Positions 5,782 through 6,515 of a stretch of DNA of 6,515 nucleotides are shown here, piece after piece. The notes beneath the pieces are model-generated. The model ran no database searches, was not told the DNA's origin, and was given only the letters and a program-made list of their open reading frames with translations. The stretch lies in the NCBI GenBank assembly GCA_030630075.1, contig DAOVNS010000054.1, positions 1 through 6,515 on the forward strand, read 5' to 3'. Both the position numbers and the translations under genes were made by a program. Each line of letters opens with the position of its first letter. Position 1 is the first letter of the stretch. The stretch is from a bacterium. Lineage in GTDB: Bacteria; Dependentiae; Babeliae; Babeliales; UASB340.

Positions 5782-6515
5782 CTATTTAACTGCAATGTCT
5801 AAACCTTGCAATTCAATACTAACTCTTCCTTCCCATTCATTTTTAGTAACATATGCAGCAACATCAAAGTATTTATCACCAATGTTATTCAAAACAGCAT
5901 ACAAATCGGGACGATTAAAAAAGATGACGGGTTTTATAACGCCATCGGAAAAAATAGAACATTTAACATGTTTTTCTTTAAGCAGCGTTGGTGCTTTTAA
6001 TAAAGTTACATTTTTTACAATAAAAGCCGGTTGTTCATTTTGATTTCCAAATGGTTCAAGCCTTTGCAAATCAGAAAGTAAATTTGATGTAAGTTCGGGT
6101 AAATCAAGTTGCGCATCAATTTTTATTTTTGGAATTAAATCTTCTGGAGTTAATTCTTTTACAATTTTTTCTTCTAGCTTCGCTTTTAATTCTGGTAAAT
6201 CTTCTTTTTTAAGTCTTAAACCTGCAGCAAAAGAGTGACCACCAAAACTAAGTAACAGATCTTTATTTTCGTTGAGCGCGTCAAAAATATTAAATTCAGG
6301 AATAGATCTACAAGATCCTTTTAAAATTCCATATTTATCTAAATGAAAAAGTAATGCAGGTTTTCCATAACCATGAGTTAAACGCCCTGCAACCAATCCA
6401 ATAACGCCAGCAGGCCAATTTGTGCTTGCAGCAACAATTATATTTTCTTGATCGAGGTTAATATTTTTTTCAAAAATCGCATATTCAATATCATCAAAAA
6501 TTTTTCGTTCTACTT
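5782..6515 (-). CDS. recJ: Single-stranded-DNA-specific exonuclease RecJ, C-terminal part (5' end outside the window)
   Basis: RecJ degrades single-stranded DNA 5' to 3' in recombination and mismatch/base-excision repair. The last 243 codons are visible, and the frame is open to the right edge. The visible part begins VERKIFDDIEYAIF and continues with NWPAGVIGLVAGRL and KGSCRSI, then FGGHSFAAGL, the DHHA1-domain signature whose GGH contributes to the active-site cleft. A region of about 100 residues after it fits the OB-fold seen at the end of RecJ (LEPFGNQNEQPAF, then beta-rich sequence ending in IELQGLDIAVK). The DHH catalytic motifs would lie outside the window. A TTG at 6396-6394 is internal. 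The stop TAG is 19 nt before the cmk start. Confidence 0.93.
   Translation of the reverse strand, partial: VERKIFDDIEYAIFEKNINLDQENIIVAASTNWPAGVIGLVAGRLTHGYGKPALLFHLDKYGILKGSCRSIPEFNIFDALNENKDLLLSFGGHSFAAGLRLKKEDLPELKAKLEEKIVKELTPEDLIPKIKIDAQLDLPELTSNLLSDLQRLEPFGNQNEQPAFIVKNVTLLKAPTLLKEKHVKCSIFSDGVIKPVIFFNRPDLYAVLNNIGDKYFDVAAYVTKNEWEGRVSIELQGLDIAVK

Noticed and set aside
6394..6396. TTG as the start of recJ
   Set aside because: The frame stays open to the window edge, and the upstream residues (NWPAGVIGL) are conserved RecJ sequence.

Overview
The window is a strongly AT-rich bacterial segment with tightly packed genes. It holds four recognisable housekeeping genes or gene ends for DNA repair, translation and nucleotide metabolism, one PIN-PhoH RNA-metabolism protein, and a pair of small exported proteins I cannot assign to any known family. 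Clear Shine-Dalgarno sites, bacterial-type ThrRS, RecJ and CMK, and Sec signal peptides all indicate a bacterium. The base composition, a ThrRS without its TGS domain, and a tandem of lineage-specific exported proteins would suit a small-genome host-associated lineage such as Candidatus Dependentiae (TM6). That placement is a low-confidence guess.

Layout from left to right. The 3' part of an endonuclease III gene (nth, +, 1-408) converges on thrS (-, 470-2176), with a GC-rich hairpin repeat between them. thrS and the PIN-PhoH gene (+, 2327-3778) diverge from a 150-bp region. That region carries a good sigma70-type promoter for thrS, a weaker overlapping one for phoH, and two abutting perfect inverted repeats in the predicted thrS leader. 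phoH ends in a textbook intrinsic terminator (3827-3853). Two small genes follow (+, 3923-4522 and 4547-5038). Each has a signal peptide and an identical ATGGAGG-N7-ATG start module, and they share short motifs that make them probable paralogs in one operon. They converge on cmk (-, 5100-5762) across a second GC-rich hairpin whose core is almost the same as the first. cmk lies 19 nt downstream of the 3' part of recJ (-, 5782-6515, running off the right edge), so recJ-cmk is probably one operon.

Nth and RecJ both serve base-excision and single-strand-break repair, ThrRS charges tRNA-Thr, CMK recycles CMP/dCMP, and PIN-PhoH probably processes RNA. Nothing in the order suggests one shared pathway. 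The parts least explained by known families are the exported paralog pair, the GC-rich hairpin repeats at the two convergent gene ends, and the double palindrome in the thrS leader. No tRNA, rRNA, CRISPR array, insertion sequence or stretch of more than 300 bases without a gene was seen.
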